A stretch of 64,000 nucleotides of DNA from an uncultured Desulfobacteraceae bacterium (GCA_913060875.1 CAJXSL010000001.1:310001-374000), one strand, 5' to 3'; shown: positions 42,962 through 53,011, counted from the stretch's first letter. Notes: generated by a model from the sequence alone, not told the origin. Numbers and translations: made by a program.

Positions 42962-43879
42962 TCATGCATTCTCACCGTGGGGGCAGACCGACAGCACCGG
43001 GCAGGTCGCCCGCCGTATGACGCGGTCGGTGGTGGAGCCCACCAGCAGGGTGCCGATCAGACCGTGACCCCGAACGCCCAGTACAATCAGATCGACCCGT
43101 TGGTCATTGGCATAGTGTAAGAGCCGGGTAAAGGGTTGACCTTCTTCGAGCGTGGTGATGGGCTGGCACCAGTGACGGGCTTCTTCCGACACGAGACCCT
43201 CGAGTTTGGCTTGCAGGAATTCCCGGATGACAACCGGTGAAGCCGGCTGATGGGCAAAGACCGGTTTCAGGGTTTCCGTATACAGGGGTGTTTCGATGAC
43301 ATGGACCAGGTGCAATTCGGCCTGGAATTCCTGAGCCATGCTCAAACCGTGTTGAAAAGCCAGGTCGGCGTCCGGGGAGAAATCGCATCCCACCAGGATG
43401 CGCTTGAAGCCCGGGGCGGCGGCCGGTTGCCTGGCTGTATCGCGATCCGTGGCGGGAATTACCAGCAGGGGGCAGGGCAGGGTGCGCATGAGGCGTTCGG
43501 TGACAGAGCCGAGGAGCATGCGCTTTAGTCCCCGACGACCCCGCGTGGCGGTCAAGGCGATGTCCACCGCTTTTTCCCGGGCGACCCGGTTGATCTCATC
43601 GGCGGCATGACCGACGATGATGAGCGGTTCCCATTCCAGGGCGTGGCCGGCCATCAATTCGGTGATGCGTTTTTCGGCATAGGCGATGTGCCGGTTGAGT
43701 TGCTCTTCCGGGGCCACATAGGCCTCGCCGTAAATGGACGGCACCGGCAGGTCGATGCAATGACAGACCAGCAGGCGGGCCTGAAATTCTTGGGCCAGGG
43801 AAATGCCATGGGCAATGGCCTGGTCGGAAGCATCGGAAAGATCGGTGGCGCAAAGAATACGTCGGAATGTGACTCTCAT
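42962..43879 (-). CDS. Tandem-domain universal stress protein
   Basis: A 305-residue protein with two UspA domains (about 1-140 and 155-300). The first opens FRRILCATDLSDASDQAI and the second FKRILVGCDFSPDADLAF. Domain two has the ATP-binding pattern GVRGHGLIGTLLVGSTTDRVI, which fits GX2GX9G(S/T). Domain one has the similar TRGRRGLKRMLLGSVTERLM. An in-frame ATG six codons upstream exists, but AAGGGAAATAGG directly before the ATG at 43879 favours the shorter start. Such proteins bind ATP or AMP and aid survival under stress; the target is not known. It converges on the GAPDH gene. Confidence 0.9.
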   Translation of the reverse strand: MRVTFRRILCATDLSDASDQAIAHGISLAQEFQARLLVCHCIDLPVPSIYGEAYVAPEEQLNRHIAYAEKRITELMAGHALEWEPLIIVGHAADEINRVAREKAVDIALTATRGRRGLKRMLLGSVTERLMRTLPCPLLVIPATDRDTARQPAAAPGFKRILVGCDFSPDADLAFQHGLSMAQEFQAELHLVHVIETPLYTETLKPVFAHQPASPVVIREFLQAKLEGLVSEEARHWCQPITTLEEGQPFTRLLHYANDQRVDLIVLGVRGHGLIGTLLVGSTTDRVIRRATCPVLSVCPHGENA

Positions 43880-44068
43880 CCTATTTCCCTTCGTCATGGC
43901 GGTTAAGGTGTTATTCCCTCAAAGTTCCGAAATCAGAAGGCCGGCTTTGTGGTTGAACCGGAGGTAAAATGAGTTAGCTTAATAATAAGAATGGCACGAT
44001 GTAAAAGTCAACTGCACAGGTGATATCAACAGTTGATTCGCGTCAGGATAGCCCCTATGAGGAAATCA

Positions 44069-44104
44069 TGCCGTGCCATGCGTCAGCGAGCGCATGGCAC
44101 GGCA
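44069..44104 (+). promoter_or_regulatory. Perfect 14-bp inverted repeat upstream of the CoA-disulfide-reductase-like gene
   Basis: TGCCGTGCCATGCG (44069-44082) is exactly repeated in reverse complement at 44091-44104 around an 8-base loop. It lies 73 bases before the ATG at 44178 and has no T-run. It is within the 298-base gene-free stretch between the divergent stress-protein and reductase genes. It could be an operator or a structured 5' leader. Confidence 0.55.
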
Positions 44105-44177
44105 CGCTCTTATTTGGGCGACAACAGGGAAGCCGGTTTCGGATCGGATTCAATAAACTTGAGAAAGGAATTGGTTT

Positions 44178-45875
44178 ATGTCAGGGAATTTGCGTGTACT
44201 GATTATCGGTGGCGTGGCCTGTGGACCAAAGGCGGCGGCGCGTCTCAAACGCCTGATGCCGGAGGCTGAGATCACCATGCTCGAAAAGGGGGCGATGGTC
44301 TCCTACGGCGCCTGTGGCCTGCCCTATTATGTGGAGGGCACTTTTTCCAATATCAATGCATTGACGCACACACCGGCCGGCGTTTCCCGGACACCGGAAT
44401 TTTTTCGGACCTGGAAAGGGTTTCAGACCCTGACGGGCACCGAGGCCATCGCCATCAACCGCCACGACAAACAGGTCCGCGTCCGCGATTTGAAAAACGG
44501 CGGGGAAGAAGATTTGCCCTATGATAAACTGGTGCTGGCCACCGGCGGAAGCCCCTTCAAACCACCCATTCCCGGCCTTGACCTGGCCAATGTCTGGTTT
44601 ATGACCCACCCGGACGATGCCGCCAGCCTGGTGGCGGAAATCGAACGCCAGGAGCTCAAGAAAGCCGTTTTGGTGGGGGCCGGTTTTATCGGACTGGAGG
44701 TTGCCGAAGCCCTCATCAACCGGGGGCTGGAGGTCACCATGGTGGAGATGGCCGACCATATCATGCCGGGTATTCTCGATGAGGATATCGCCCGCTTTGC
44801 CCAGATCCATATGGAGGATAACGACGTAGAACTGGTGCTGGGGGAAACCGTAACCGCTTTGGAAGGCGAGGGGCGGGTGCAGCGGGTGGTGACCGGCAAG
44901 CGAAAGATCGAGGCCGATTTCGTGATCGTCGGTGTGGGCACGCGTCCCAATGATGTCTTGGCCCGGGAAGCGGGACTGCGGTGCGAGAAGGGCATCGTGG
45001 TCAATGAATTCTGCCAGACCAGTGATCCGGACATTTATGCCGGCGGCGACTGCGTCTCCAATGCCTACATTCATCGCCAGGTGGGGGATCCTTTGTATGT
45101 TCCATTGGGATCGACCGCCAACAAGCACGGTCGCGTCATCGCCAACCACATCGCCGGAAAACCAACCCCTTTCAGTGGGATCACCTGCAGCAGCGTGGTG
45201 CGGGTGTTCGATTACACCCTCGGCCGTACCGGTTTGAGCGAGCGCATGGCGCAGCTGCTGGGTATCGACTACGAAGTGACGACCTGGTCTGGACAGGATA
45301 TCCCCCACTATATGACCGGCAGCCGTCTGTTTGCGATCAAGATGATTGCCTCCCGGCGGGACCGCAAAGTGCTGGGCGTACAAGTGGCCGGCATGGGCAA
45401 TGGAGCCAAGCGGCTGGACGTGGCCGCCAGTGTCATCTATTTTGGCGGCACCCTCGATGAACTGGCGGATATCGATTTCGGATACGCCCCGCCTTTCGGT
45501 CCGCCCATCGATCCGTTGGCGGTCTGTGCCCATGTGCTCACCAACAAGTTGGATGGCCTGGCCGCCGGAATTCCGCCCCTGGAGGCCAAACGCTTGATGG
45601 ATACAGGGGATTGCCTTCTGCTGGACGTGCGCATCCCCGATGAAGCCAAGATGGAGTGGATCCCCCACACGGACATGCTGCATATCCCGCTGTCGGAATT
45701 ACGGGAACGGGTGGCGGAACTGCCGCAGGATCGGGATATTCTGACCTATTGCAAAGTCAGCATGCGAGGCTACGAAGCCCAACGCATTCTTAACGCCGCC
45801 GGCATCGACCGGGTGCGTTTCATCGAAGGCGGTGTTGCCGCCTGGCCGTTTGAAACCGCCATGCCGGGTATCTGA
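44178..45875 (+). CDS. CoA-disulfide reductase/rhodanese fusion (pyridine nucleotide-disulfide oxidoreductase)
   Basis: A 565-residue flavoprotein of the CoADR/NADH-oxidase/persulfide reductase group. FAD motif VLIIGGVACGPKAAARL opens the protein, with Cys15 where most relatives have Gly. The single redox cysteine is C46 in SYGACGLPYYVEG. An NAD(P)H-binding motif (AVLVGAGFIGLEVAEALI) lies near residue 160, and a dimerisation domain runs from about 330. The C-terminal 90 residues form a rhodanese domain with active-site loop YCKVSMRG. Such fusions reduce CoA persulfide, polysulfide or CoA disulfide with NAD(P)H; for a sulfate reducer, sulfur-species detoxification or reduction is a fitting guess. 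Confidence 0.9.
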   Translation: MSGNLRVLIIGGVACGPKAAARLKRLMPEAEITMLEKGAMVSYGACGLPYYVEGTFSNINALTHTPAGVSRTPEFFRTWKGFQTLTGTEAIAINRHDKQVRVRDLKNGGEEDLPYDKLVLATGGSPFKPPIPGLDLANVWFMTHPDDAASLVAEIERQELKKAVLVGAGFIGLEVAEALINRGLEVTMVEMADHIMPGILDEDIARFAQIHMEDNDVELVLGETVTALEGEGRVQRVVTGKRKIEADFVIVGVGTRPNDVLAREAGLRCEKGIVVNEFCQTSDPDIYAGGDCVSNAYIHRQVGDPLYVPLGSTANKHGRVIANHIAGKPTPFSGITCSSVVRVFDYTLGRTGLSERMAQLLGIDYEVTTWSGQDIPHYMTGSRLFAIKMIASRRDRKVLGVQVAGMGNGAKRLDVAASVIYFGGTLDELADIDFGYAPPFGPPIDPLAVCAHVLTNKLDGLAAGIPPLEAKRLMDTGDCLLLDVRIPDEAKMEWIPHTDMLHIPLSELRERVAELPQDRDILTYCKVSMRGYEAQRILNAAGIDRVRFIEGGVAAWPFETAMPGI

Positions 45876-45883
45876 CAACACTT

Positions 45884-46042
45884 AGGGCTCGCAAAAAAAT
45901 AACTTCACATTCTCAGCGCCCATCCATCCCGCTCAGAGGCGTTGCGAAAATACGGAATATGCCGGATATTCCTTAATTTTCGCGCCTTGCCGAGCGGGCA
46001 CCTGAACGCTGATCACCTGTGAATTAATTTTTGCGCGAGCCC
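45884..46042. repeat. Long imperfect palindrome (MITE- or REP-like element)
   Basis: A stretch of about 159 bases folds back on itself. AGGGCTCGC at 45884-45892 pairs with GCGAGCCCT at 46034-46042. Inside, matches continue as A-rich/T-rich segments, TTCACA with TGTGAA, TCAGCG with CGCTGA, and CCCGCTC with GAGCGGG. The centre has GGAATAT (45954-45960) and ATATTCC (45966-45972) around GCCGG. It fills the gap between two convergent genes. The flanking bases show no clear target duplication. No coding capacity is seen. Confidence 0.7.
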
Positions 46043-46070
46043 TTAGGGGAGCATGCGGTGGGTGATGGCA

Positions 46071-48128
46071 CTACTCCATCCGCCGCACACGCCCTCTTTT
46101 CTGCGATGGCTTAGGGGCTAGAATGGATTTGATTTTTTCCGATAGCTGGAGAATCGTAAACGGTTTTTGGATGAATCCCTGACAGCCCTGGCGGTGAATC
46201 TCTTTCGCTTTGCCCTCCAGGCCATAGCCGCTGATGAGTAGCACTTTGACATCGGGGGCGATGGTTTTCAAGCGGTCGAATGTTTCGCCGCCATCCATTC
46301 CGGGCATGACCATGTCCAGGATGACCAGGTCAATTGCTTCATGGTGGATTTCAAAAAGGGCCAGGGCTTCCTGTCCGCTTGACGCCTCCATAACCTGGTA
46401 GCCCAGTTCCTCCAGCCATTCGCGGGATATCTCCGTAATAAAGCGCTCGTCATCCACCACCAGGATCGTGCCGGCCCCGTGAAGGGGTTTCAGTATGGTT
46501 TCGGCTTCCGGTTGGACCGGCGCGGTGGAGGCCGGCAGGAAGACGGTGAAAACGGAACCCTTGCCCACACGGCTGGCGGCTTTGATAAAGCCCCGGTGGT
46601 TTTTGACGATGCCGTAGGCGGAAGACAACCCCAGGCCGGTTCCTCGTCCACGTTCTTTGGTGGTGAAAAAGGGATTGAATATTTTCGGCAGAATGGCTTC
46701 GGTCATCCCGACGCCGGTATCGAGGACCTTTATTTTGACATAACGCCCCGGGTTCAATCCAAAGGGATGAACGGATTTCATATCCAGTTGGCAGTCTTCC
46801 GTTTCGATGATCAGACGACCGCCATCGGGCATGGCCTGCCAGCCGTTGACCAGCAGGTTCATGACAACCTGCTCGATTTGGCCGGGGTTGACCTTGACCG
46901 GCCAGGCGGCTTTCAAACCTGCGGTGTCGATGGTTATTTCCCGCTTGGTTCGGCCGAACATGTCCGCGGTTTTGCGTATGAGCTCATTGATGTCCGCCAC
47001 CGCCATCTGGCGCTGTTTGGAGCGGGCAAAATCAAGCAGCTGGCGCGTAAGTCCGGCGCCGTCCTTGATATATTGTTCGACATTGCGCAGTTTCGGCAGG
47101 ACCGGGTTGGAGGGCGGTGTTCGCATGAGCATGAGCGAGATATTGCCCTGGACACCCATGAGAATGTTGTTGAAGTCATGGGCAATCCCCCCCGCCAATG
47201 TACCGATGGCCTCCATGCGCTGGGCATGATGGAGTTGTTCTTCCAGTTCTTTCCGTTCTTCTTCGGCTTTGCGCAGATGGGTAATATCCCGCAGCATACC
47301 CCGGAACCCGATCGGCAGACCGTCCCGGTTGTTGACCAGCGAAACGGAGATTTCCAGAACCATGCGCTTATTGTGGCGTTCAGCGTCAAAGTCCTGGTTG
47401 GTGGCGGGTATGCCGGTTCGGTAAACCCGGTTGAAGAGGCGAAACAGATAGCGTGCCGTTGCACGGGAAAAATGTTGGCGGAAACCGGTAAAGAGGAGTT
47501 GATCGCGTGAAAAACCGACGATGCGGCAAAGCGGTGTATTTACAAAGGTCAGGTAACCTTTGAGATCGACCTCGAAATACCCCTCTTGCATGCTTTCCAC
47601 AATGGTCTGGTATTTTTTTTCACTTTCCCGGAAGGCGGCTTCGGCGCTTTTGAGATCCGAGATATCCACCATGACACCGCGCAGCCCTTTGAAAACCCCT
47701 TTGTTGATTAAAGGGCGGCTGAAGGATTTGACCCAGCAGTAACCATGATGTTTGTGCTGGAGGCGATATTCCATGGCCCGCAGATCGCCGGATACGGCCC
47801 GCTCATTGATCTTCTGAAGGCGTTTGCGGTCTTCGGGGTGAATGACGGCCATAAAGTCCCGACCGATAAAATCTTCCGGCCGCATACCGGTAAAGGCATG
47901 AATGATGGGGCTGATATAGACAATGATGCCTTTGGGATCGGTGGCGAAAATGACGGCAGTGATGTCTTCGACCAGATTGCGGAACTTTTCCCGGTCCTTC
48001 ATGGTTCTTTGCAACAGGGCCAGGGCCTCGCTGAGTTGGTGCTCCAGCCCCTGCCGCTTGCGGGTTTCTCTCTCCAGCGCATTACGGAGATCTTTGATCA
48101 CGGGATTGGCCAAACTGCCGCTTTCCAT
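46071..48128 (-). CDS. PAS-containing hybrid sensor histidine kinase
   Basis: A 685-residue cytosolic hybrid kinase. An N-terminal coiled coil (about 8-45) is followed by two PAS domains (about 46-165 and 170-295), the first with a PAC segment [20 protein letters not shown]. The HisKA motif is [17 protein letters not shown]. HATPase motifs are N in [20 protein letters not shown] and [19 protein letters not shown]. The C-terminal receiver (about 560-675) has VVDDERF, phospho-acceptor Asp in [14 protein letters not shown] and Lys in IQKPFT. The HDFNN form of the H-box places it with the HPK4 class kinases common in Desulfobacterota. No transmembrane segment is present, so the PAS domains sense a cytoplasmic or redox signal. 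The partner regulator is not adjacent. Confidence 0.93.
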   Translation of the reverse strand: MESGSLANPVIKDLRNALERETRKRQGLEHQLSEALALLQRTMKDREKFRNLVEDITAVIFATDPKGIIVYISPIIHAFTGMRPEDFIGRDFMAVIHPEDRKRLQKINERAVSGDLRAMEYRLQHKHHGYCWVKSFSRPLINKGVFKGLRGVMVDISDLKSAEAAFRESEKKYQTIVESMQEGYFEVDLKGYLTFVNTPLCRIVGFSRDQLLFTGFRQHFSRATARYLFRLFNRVYRTGIPATNQDFDAERHNKRMVLEISVSLVNNRDGLPIGFRGMLRDITHLRKAEEERKELEEQLHHAQRMEAIGTLAGGIAHDFNNILMGVQGNISLMLMRTPPSNPVLPKLRNVEQYIKDGAGLTRQLLDFARSKQRQMAVADINELIRKTADMFGRTKREITIDTAGLKAAWPVKVNPGQIEQVVMNLLVNGWQAMPDGGRLIIETEDCQLDMKSVHPFGLNPGRYVKIKVLDTGVGMTEAILPKIFNPFFTTKERGRGTGLGLSSAYGIVKNHRGFIKAASRVGKGSVFTVFLPASTAPVQPEAETILKPLHGAGTILVVDDERFITEISREWLEELGYQVMEASSGQEALALFEIHHEAIDLVILDMVMPGMDGGETFDRLKTIAPDVKVLLISGYGLEGKAKEIHRQGCQGFIQKPFTILQLSEKIKSILAPKPSQKRGRVRRME

Positions 48129-48332
48129 TGGGTATCTTCCGGACCTGTCTGATGATAGGGATGTTCAATGCCGATCGCCTGATTACAGCCTAATATGAAA
48201 TATATTGTTTTTCAATGCTTTCCAATAGATGAACACCTTGCCACCGTGGCGGAGCGAAACGGTCGCGACGGCTTGCGATAAAGGGGAGGGGCCTTATATT
48301 GGGGTATCGTGAAACCGAAGGTGGCATACTCC

Positions 48333-48635
48333 ATGAAACGCAACCTTATCACTGTTGAAAGCCGCCGGGGGGCGGTCATGCTGGTCCTGCAAAGGGTCAT
48401 GCGCATGGTCCCCGATCGGGACAAGGGCGACAAGCGGCTTCAACGCCTGCTGGCCTTTCGTTTGCAGCACGACGGCGAAGCGGCCACCTGCGAATACCTG
48501 GTGCACCATATTCGGCGCTATATCCGCCGTCCCGAGAACCGCCGCTTTTATGATTTTCTCGTACAAGCCCAGGAGCGTGACCCTTTTCCCAAAGATCGGA
48601 AAGGGCGGGACCCCGACCCGCCCGGGGCGGCATGA
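48333..48635 (+). CDS. Small hypothetical basic protein
   Basis: A 100-residue protein of no recognised family. It begins MKRNLITVESRRGAVMLVLQ and is rich in Arg and Lys (for example HHIRRYIRRPENRRFYDFL), with a polar, proline-rich tail (DRKGRDPDPPGAA). A GAAGGTGG lies about 8 bases before the ATG; a GTG at 48309 in the same frame is an alternative. Its character suggests nucleic-acid or ribosome association, but no motif supports a function. It is followed after 180 bases by the DUF554 gene. Confidence 0.45.
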   Translation: MKRNLITVESRRGAVMLVLQRVMRMVPDRDKGDKRLQRLLAFRLQHDGEAATCEYLVHHIRRYIRRPENRRFYDFLVQAQERDPFPKDRKGRDPDPPGAA

Positions 48636-48815
48636 AAAGGCACGCCATGGGGGTTTCGTCTATTCTTCATCCCCAACTTTTCGGTTTTCCCTCTCCATCC
48701 ATTTTCAATTCCGGCGGGACAATGACTGATGGTGCCGTAGATATCCGTTTTGGGATTGCAATTTGCGGTTGTATTCACTATGTCTCGGGCGGCGTCATGA
48801 TCCGTTGGAGATATT

Positions 48816-49508
48816 ATGCTGGGAACTATAGTCAATACCGTTGCCATTATTGCCGGAAGTTTGTTGGGTGTTTCCCTGCGTCGCGGCATACCCGATCGCT
48901 ATAAAGAAACCGTGATTGCCGCCATCGGACTGACCGTTTTGCTGATCGGCCTGAAAAGCGCGTTGCAGGCGGATGATCTTTTGCTGGTGATCATCAGCCT
49001 GGCGCTGGGGGCGGTTCTTGGGGAAATGATGCATATTGAAGAGCGCCTTGAAGCGTTAGGCTACTGGATCGGGAACCGTCTGGGGCGTGCCGGCGATGGT
49101 GTGGCCCAGGGGTTTGTCACCGCCAGTCTGGTGTTTTGTGTGGGGGCCATGGCGATCGTAGGGGCCCTGGAAAGCGGCCTGACGGGCAATCATCAGACCC
49201 TTTATGCCAAATCCCTGATAGATGGTGTGACGTCCATCATTTTTGCTTCCACGCTGGGTATCGGCGTCTTGTTTTCTTCCGCCGCCGTTTTTATCTACCA
49301 GGGCGCCATTACCTTTCTTGCGGTTTACATCAAACCGTTTTTAACCCCTGTGGTGGTGACCCAGATGAGCGCTGTCGGCGGTTTGCTGATCGTTGCCATC
49401 GGGCTCAATATCCTGGATATTACCAAACTGCGTTTGGGGAACATGTTGCCGGGTCTTTTTATCCCCCTGGTTTACGATGGCATATTGTCCCTGTGGCGGT
49501 TAATCTGA
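48816..49508 (+). CDS. DUF554 family membrane protein
   Basis: A 230-residue integral membrane protein of the DUF554 (YdfK/YqgA) family. The opening MLGTIVNTVAIIAGSLLGVSL, the GLTVLLIGLKSAL helix, ALGAVLGEMMHIEERLEALG and the conserved VGAMAIVGALESGLTG followed by KSLIDGVTSIIFASTLG are family hallmarks. About six hydrophobic segments are spread over the length. Its transport role is uncertain. The function of the local neighbours gives no clue. Confidence 0.9.
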   Translation: MLGTIVNTVAIIAGSLLGVSLRRGIPDRYKETVIAAIGLTVLLIGLKSALQADDLLLVIISLALGAVLGEMMHIEERLEALGYWIGNRLGRAGDGVAQGFVTASLVFCVGAMAIVGALESGLTGNHQTLYAKSLIDGVTSIIFASTLGIGVLFSSAAVFIYQGAITFLAVYIKPFLTPVVVTQMSAVGGLLIVAIGLNILDITKLRLGNMLPGLFIPLVYDGILSLWRLI

Positions 49509-49712
49509 CGCGGTGCCTGGTGGGGGTCTGTCCACAGGAACGACGGCGTTCTCAATCCATAACACGGTAACACTGTCGGCCGTGGTGAAAACGGTTGCCC
49601 CGGCAAACCGGTTTGGGCTAAAGTAACCCGGTTGCGTCGGGAACCGGCGATGATTCCCCCCGGCTTTTGATAAGGCCTGACCTGACCAATCCAAGCGGAG
49701 GTGGCAGCTGCG

Positions 49713-50582
49713 ATGCATTATGAAGGCAATATGATCCGCCCCCCCAGTGAAGCTTACAGTATCCTGCTGCAAGCCACGGTGGGGTGCTCGCACAACAAGT
49801 GTACGTTCTGTGGCGCCTATAAGGGGGAACGATTCAAAATCAAATCGGATGCCATTATCGATGCGGATATCGATTTTGCCGCCACCCACTGCCGCCGCCA
49901 GCGCCGCTTGTTCATATGCGACGGGGATGCCCTCATCATTCCCCAGAAGCGGTTGCTGCGCATCCTGCAGGCCATACGCCAACGTCTGCCCTGGGTGACC
50001 CGGGTGGGCGTATACGCCAATACCAAAAGCATTCGTATGAAAACGCCGGAGGAACTGGCGCAATTGCGGGCCAATGGTCTGGGCATTGCCTATATGGGGG
50101 TCGAGTCGGGCGACGATGTCACCCTCCAGGCCGTGCACAAAGGCGCCGACGCCCGGAAGATGATCGAGGCCGGGCGTAAACTTCGTCAGGCCGGCATCAA
50201 ACTGTCCATTACCGTGCTGCTGGGGATTGCCGGCCGGCAACGCAGCACGCCGCATGCCCAGGCGACCGGTCGGGTGATATCGGCCATCGATCCGGAGTAT
50301 GTGGGGGCGCTGAGCCTGATGCTGATCCCCGGAACCCCGCTATACGAGGATTACCAGGTGGGGCGTTTTGAATTGCTTTCGGCGGAGGCCATGCTGCATG
50401 AGCTGGGCATCATGATTGCCAACACGGACATGACCGGGGGATTGTTTCATGCCAACCATGCCTCGAACTATCTGCCGCTGAAACTCAAGATGCCGGCGGA
50501 TAAAGAGCATGCCCTGGATTTGATCGATCGGGCTTTGAAGGGTGAGATTACGCTTAAACCGGAGTCCATGCGAGCGCTTTAG
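49713..50582 (+). CDS. Radical SAM protein (CX4CX2C branch)
   Basis: A 289-residue radical SAM enzyme. The cluster motif is CSHNKCTFC, with four residues between the first two cysteines instead of the usual three. It is followed by GAYKGERFKIK. A glycine/acid segment (FICDGDALIIPQKRLLRIL) and GIAYMGVESGDDVTLQAVHKG are the SAM-binding strands typical of the Elp3/HemN-like fold. It would cleave SAM to a 5'-deoxyadenosyl radical; the substrate is unknown. Start ATG 49713 is favoured over a GTG at 49701 because GCGGAGGT ends about 10 bases before it. It has no SPASM or TRAM extension. Confidence 0.87.
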   Translation: MHYEGNMIRPPSEAYSILLQATVGCSHNKCTFCGAYKGERFKIKSDAIIDADIDFAATHCRRQRRLFICDGDALIIPQKRLLRILQAIRQRLPWVTRVGVYANTKSIRMKTPEELAQLRANGLGIAYMGVESGDDVTLQAVHKGADARKMIEAGRKLRQAGIKLSITVLLGIAGRQRSTPHAQATGRVISAIDPEYVGALSLMLIPGTPLYEDYQVGRFELLSAEAMLHELGIMIANTDMTGGLFHANHASNYLPLKLKMPADKEHALDLIDRALKGEITLKPESMRAL

Positions 50583-50726
50583 ATACGCCGCGCGCTTTAT
50601 TCCGCCCGGTCTGCCGGAGCTCGCTGCAGGACAAAGGGGAAAAAGTTCAAAAACGGCTAAAAGCCCCCATCAAGGGGCTAATCGAGGCCTCCCGCTTGGC
50701 GGGCGGCGTCGCATTTTGTTCAAGAA
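50583..50726. other. Non-coding stretch after the radical SAM gene with short hairpins
   Basis: Part of a 361-base gap before transketolase. It holds AGCCCC at 50662-50667 pairing with GGGGCT at 50674-50679, and CCCGC/GCGGG around TTG near 50691-50703. Neither is followed by a T-run. I see no gene in it. The palindromic element at 50727-50871 follows directly. Confidence 0.4.
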
Positions 50727-50871
50727 TAGAAGTCATCTCAAAATTAGGGTTTTCGTTCGAGATACGGCGTGGCCGAGTGTCAGCCCGCACACATACTCAA
50801 GTATGTCGAGGACTTGAGACGAGGGCACAACGCCGATATCGGGCGAAAAAACTTTTTTGAGATAACTTCTA
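50727..50871. repeat. Long imperfect palindrome upstream of transketolase (MITE- or REP-like element)
   Basis: A stretch of 145 bases with near-identical inverted ends: TAGAAGTCATCTCAAAA at one end and the reverse complement of TAGAAGTTATCTCAAAA at the other (one mismatch in 17). Further inside, TTTTCG and CGGCGT are matched on both arms. The centre has ACATACT-CA-AGTATGT (50791-50806). It has no coding capacity. It ends 72 bases before the transketolase ATG, so it lies in that gene's upstream region. It does not share sequence with the palindrome at 45884-46042. Confidence 0.7.
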
Positions 50872-50943
50872 ACCATCAACGACATGAAATGGTGCAGGTG
50901 GGGTATCAACGCTGACGGCACAGCCAAAGGGGGAATGTAAAAA

Positions 50944-52968
50944 ATGACTGACGGGGGATCTGTCAATCCGAAAAATCTGGACACAATTTGCATCAACACG
51001 ATCCGGACACTTGCCATGGACGCGATTCAGAAAGCCAATTCCGGGCATCCCGGCGCCCCCATGGGGCTGGCCGCCGCGGCGTATGTTCTCTGGACCCAAT
51101 ATTTAAAGCACAACCCGGCCAACCCCCAGTGGGCCAACCGGGACCGCTTTGTGCTTTCCGGCGGGCATGCCTCGATGCTGCTTTACAGCCTGCTGCATCT
51201 CACGGGCTACGATCTGAGCCTGGACGATCTGAAAAACTTCCGTCAGTGGGGCAGCAAGACGCCCGGGCATCCGGAATATCGCCATACCCCGGGGGTGGAG
51301 ACCACCACCGGCCCGCTGGGCCAGGGGTTTGCCAATGCCGTGGGCATGGCCATGGCGGAGCGCCACCTGGCGGCGCGGTTCAACCGTCCCGATGCCGCCA
51401 TTATCGATCACTACACCTATGTCATGTGCGGTGACGGGGATCTCATGGAGGGCATTTCAGCCGAAGCCGCCTCCCTGGCCGGTCACCTGGGGCTCTCCCG
51501 CCTGGTTGTCCTTTATGACGACAACGACATTTCCATTGAGGGCAGCACCGATATCGCTTTCACCGAAGACGTGGGGGAACGCTTCAAGGCTTGCCGCTGG
51601 CATGTCCAATCGGTTGAGGACGGCAACGATCTTGAGGCCATCGACGCGGCTCTTGCCGCGGCCCGGCAGGAAAAGCAACGGCCGTCCCTGATCATGCTGA
51701 AAACGCAGATCGCCTATGGAAGTCCCAACAAGGCCGGTTCGGCCGATGCCCACGGCGCGCCATTGGGCGCCGAAGAGGTCTGCCTGACCAAAAAATGCCT
51801 GGGGTGTCCGGAGGATGCCGAGTTCTGTGTGCCGGACAGCGCCCGGAACCGTTTTGGGCAGGCCCTTGAAAAAGGTGGTGATGCCGAAGCCGCCTGGAAG
51901 GGTTTGATGGATGCCTACCGCAGCCGTTACCCTGAGCAAGCGGAAATCCTGCAACGCGCCCTTGACGGTCGTCTGGTCGAGGATTGGGACGCCGAGGTGC
52001 CCGCATTTAAACCGAATGACGGTCCGGTGGCCACCCGGGCGGCTTCCGGCGCGGTTCTCAACGCCCTGGCAGGGAAAATCGATACCCTCATGGGTGGATC
52101 CGCCGATCTGGCGCCCTCCAATAAAACCTTTCTCAACGGTGTCCCCGAGTTTCAGAAAGGCGCCTATGAAGGCCGCAACATCCGCTTCGGGGTGCGTGAG
52201 CATGCCATGGCGGCCATTATGTCGGGTTTGAGCCTCCATGGCGGTGTCAGACCCTACGGCGGCACTTTTTTGGTTTTTGCCGATTATATGCGGCCATCCA
52301 TCCGCCTGGCATCGTTGATGGGACTGCCGGTGATTTATGTGTTCACCCATGACAGCATCGCGGTCGGCGAAGACGGTCCGACCCACCAGCCCGTGGAGCA
52401 TCTGGCCAGCCTGCGCGCGATTCCCGGCCTGACTGTGATTCGTCCCGCCGATGCCACCGAAACCGCGGAAGCCTGGCGCACCGCTGTAACCAGCACGGAT
52501 CACCCGGTGGCCCTGGCGCTGACGCGACAGAAACTCGCCGTTCTGGACCGTGAGACCCTGCCGGCAGCTGCTTCCCTGTCCAAAGGCGCCTATATCCTGG
52601 CGGATGCCGAAGGGCAGCCGGACATCATTCTCATGGCCAGCGGTTCGGAAGTTCATCTGGTGATGGAAGCCCGCAGCCAGTTGTCGGAAAAGGGGGTCCA
52701 GGCCCGGGTGGTCAGTATGCCCAGCTGGGAGCTTTTTGAAGCCATGCCGCCCGCCTACCGGGAAGAAGTGCTGCCCGCCGGCGTAACGGCACGTTTGGCC
52801 GTGGAGGCCGGTTTGCCGATGGGGTGGGAGCGTTATACGGGGCACCCGGACAACATTATCGGCATCAACGGGTTCGGAGCCTCTGCGCCTGGCCCGGTAA
52901 TCCAGGAAAAACTCGGGCTTACAGTGGCCAACGTGGTTGCCAGGGCGCGCGAAATCCTGAACCGCTGA
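50944..52968 (+). CDS. tkt: Transketolase
   Basis: A 674-residue thiamine-diphosphate enzyme of the pentose phosphate pathway, moving two-carbon units between sugar phosphates. The N-terminal domain begins with [23 protein letters not shown] and includes [16 protein letters not shown] and [15 protein letters not shown]. The ThDP motif is [21 protein letters not shown] ending in the DDN of [13 protein letters not shown]. The central domain has [14 protein letters not shown], with the catalytic Glu in REH, and [20 protein letters not shown]. The C-terminal domain closes with [19 protein letters not shown]. Length is typical. The immediate upstream region holds the 145-base palindrome. Confidence 0.96.
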   Translation: MTDGGSVNPKNLDTICINTIRTLAMDAIQKANSGHPGAPMGLAAAAYVLWTQYLKHNPANPQWANRDRFVLSGGHASMLLYSLLHLTGYDLSLDDLKNFRQWGSKTPGHPEYRHTPGVETTTGPLGQGFANAVGMAMAERHLAARFNRPDAAIIDHYTYVMCGDGDLMEGISAEAASLAGHLGLSRLVVLYDDNDISIEGSTDIAFTEDVGERFKACRWHVQSVEDGNDLEAIDAALAAARQEKQRPSLIMLKTQIAYGSPNKAGSADAHGAPLGAEEVCLTKKCLGCPEDAEFCVPDSARNRFGQALEKGGDAEAAWKGLMDAYRSRYPEQAEILQRALDGRLVEDWDAEVPAFKPNDGPVATRAASGAVLNALAGKIDTLMGGSADLAPSNKTFLNGVPEFQKGAYEGRNIRFGVREHAMAAIMSGLSLHGGVRPYGGTFLVFADYMRPSIRLASLMGLPVIYVFTHDSIAVGEDGPTHQPVEHLASLRAIPGLTVIRPADATETAEAWRTAVTSTDHPVALALTRQKLAVLDRETLPAAASLSKGAYILADAEGQPDIILMASGSEVHLVMEARSQLSEKGVQARVVSMPSWELFEAMPPAYREEVLPAGVTARLAVEAGLPMGWERYTGHPDNIIGINGFGASAPGPVIQEKLGLTVANVVARAREILNR

Positions 52969-53011
52969 CACCCTCGCCTGCGATGGTGAACCAATTCATG
53001 ATCAGGAGCCC

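Noticed and set aside
50662-50679. AGCCCC/GGGGCT hairpin as terminator of the radical SAM gene
   Set aside because: Short stem and followed by AATCGAG instead of a T-run.
45884-50871. The two long palindromes as copies of one element
   Set aside because: Their terminal and central sequences do not match each other; kept as two separate observations.
51457-52971. 504-codon open frame antisense to transketolase
   Set aside because: Shadow of a clear transketolase; composition typical of reverse-strand artefacts.
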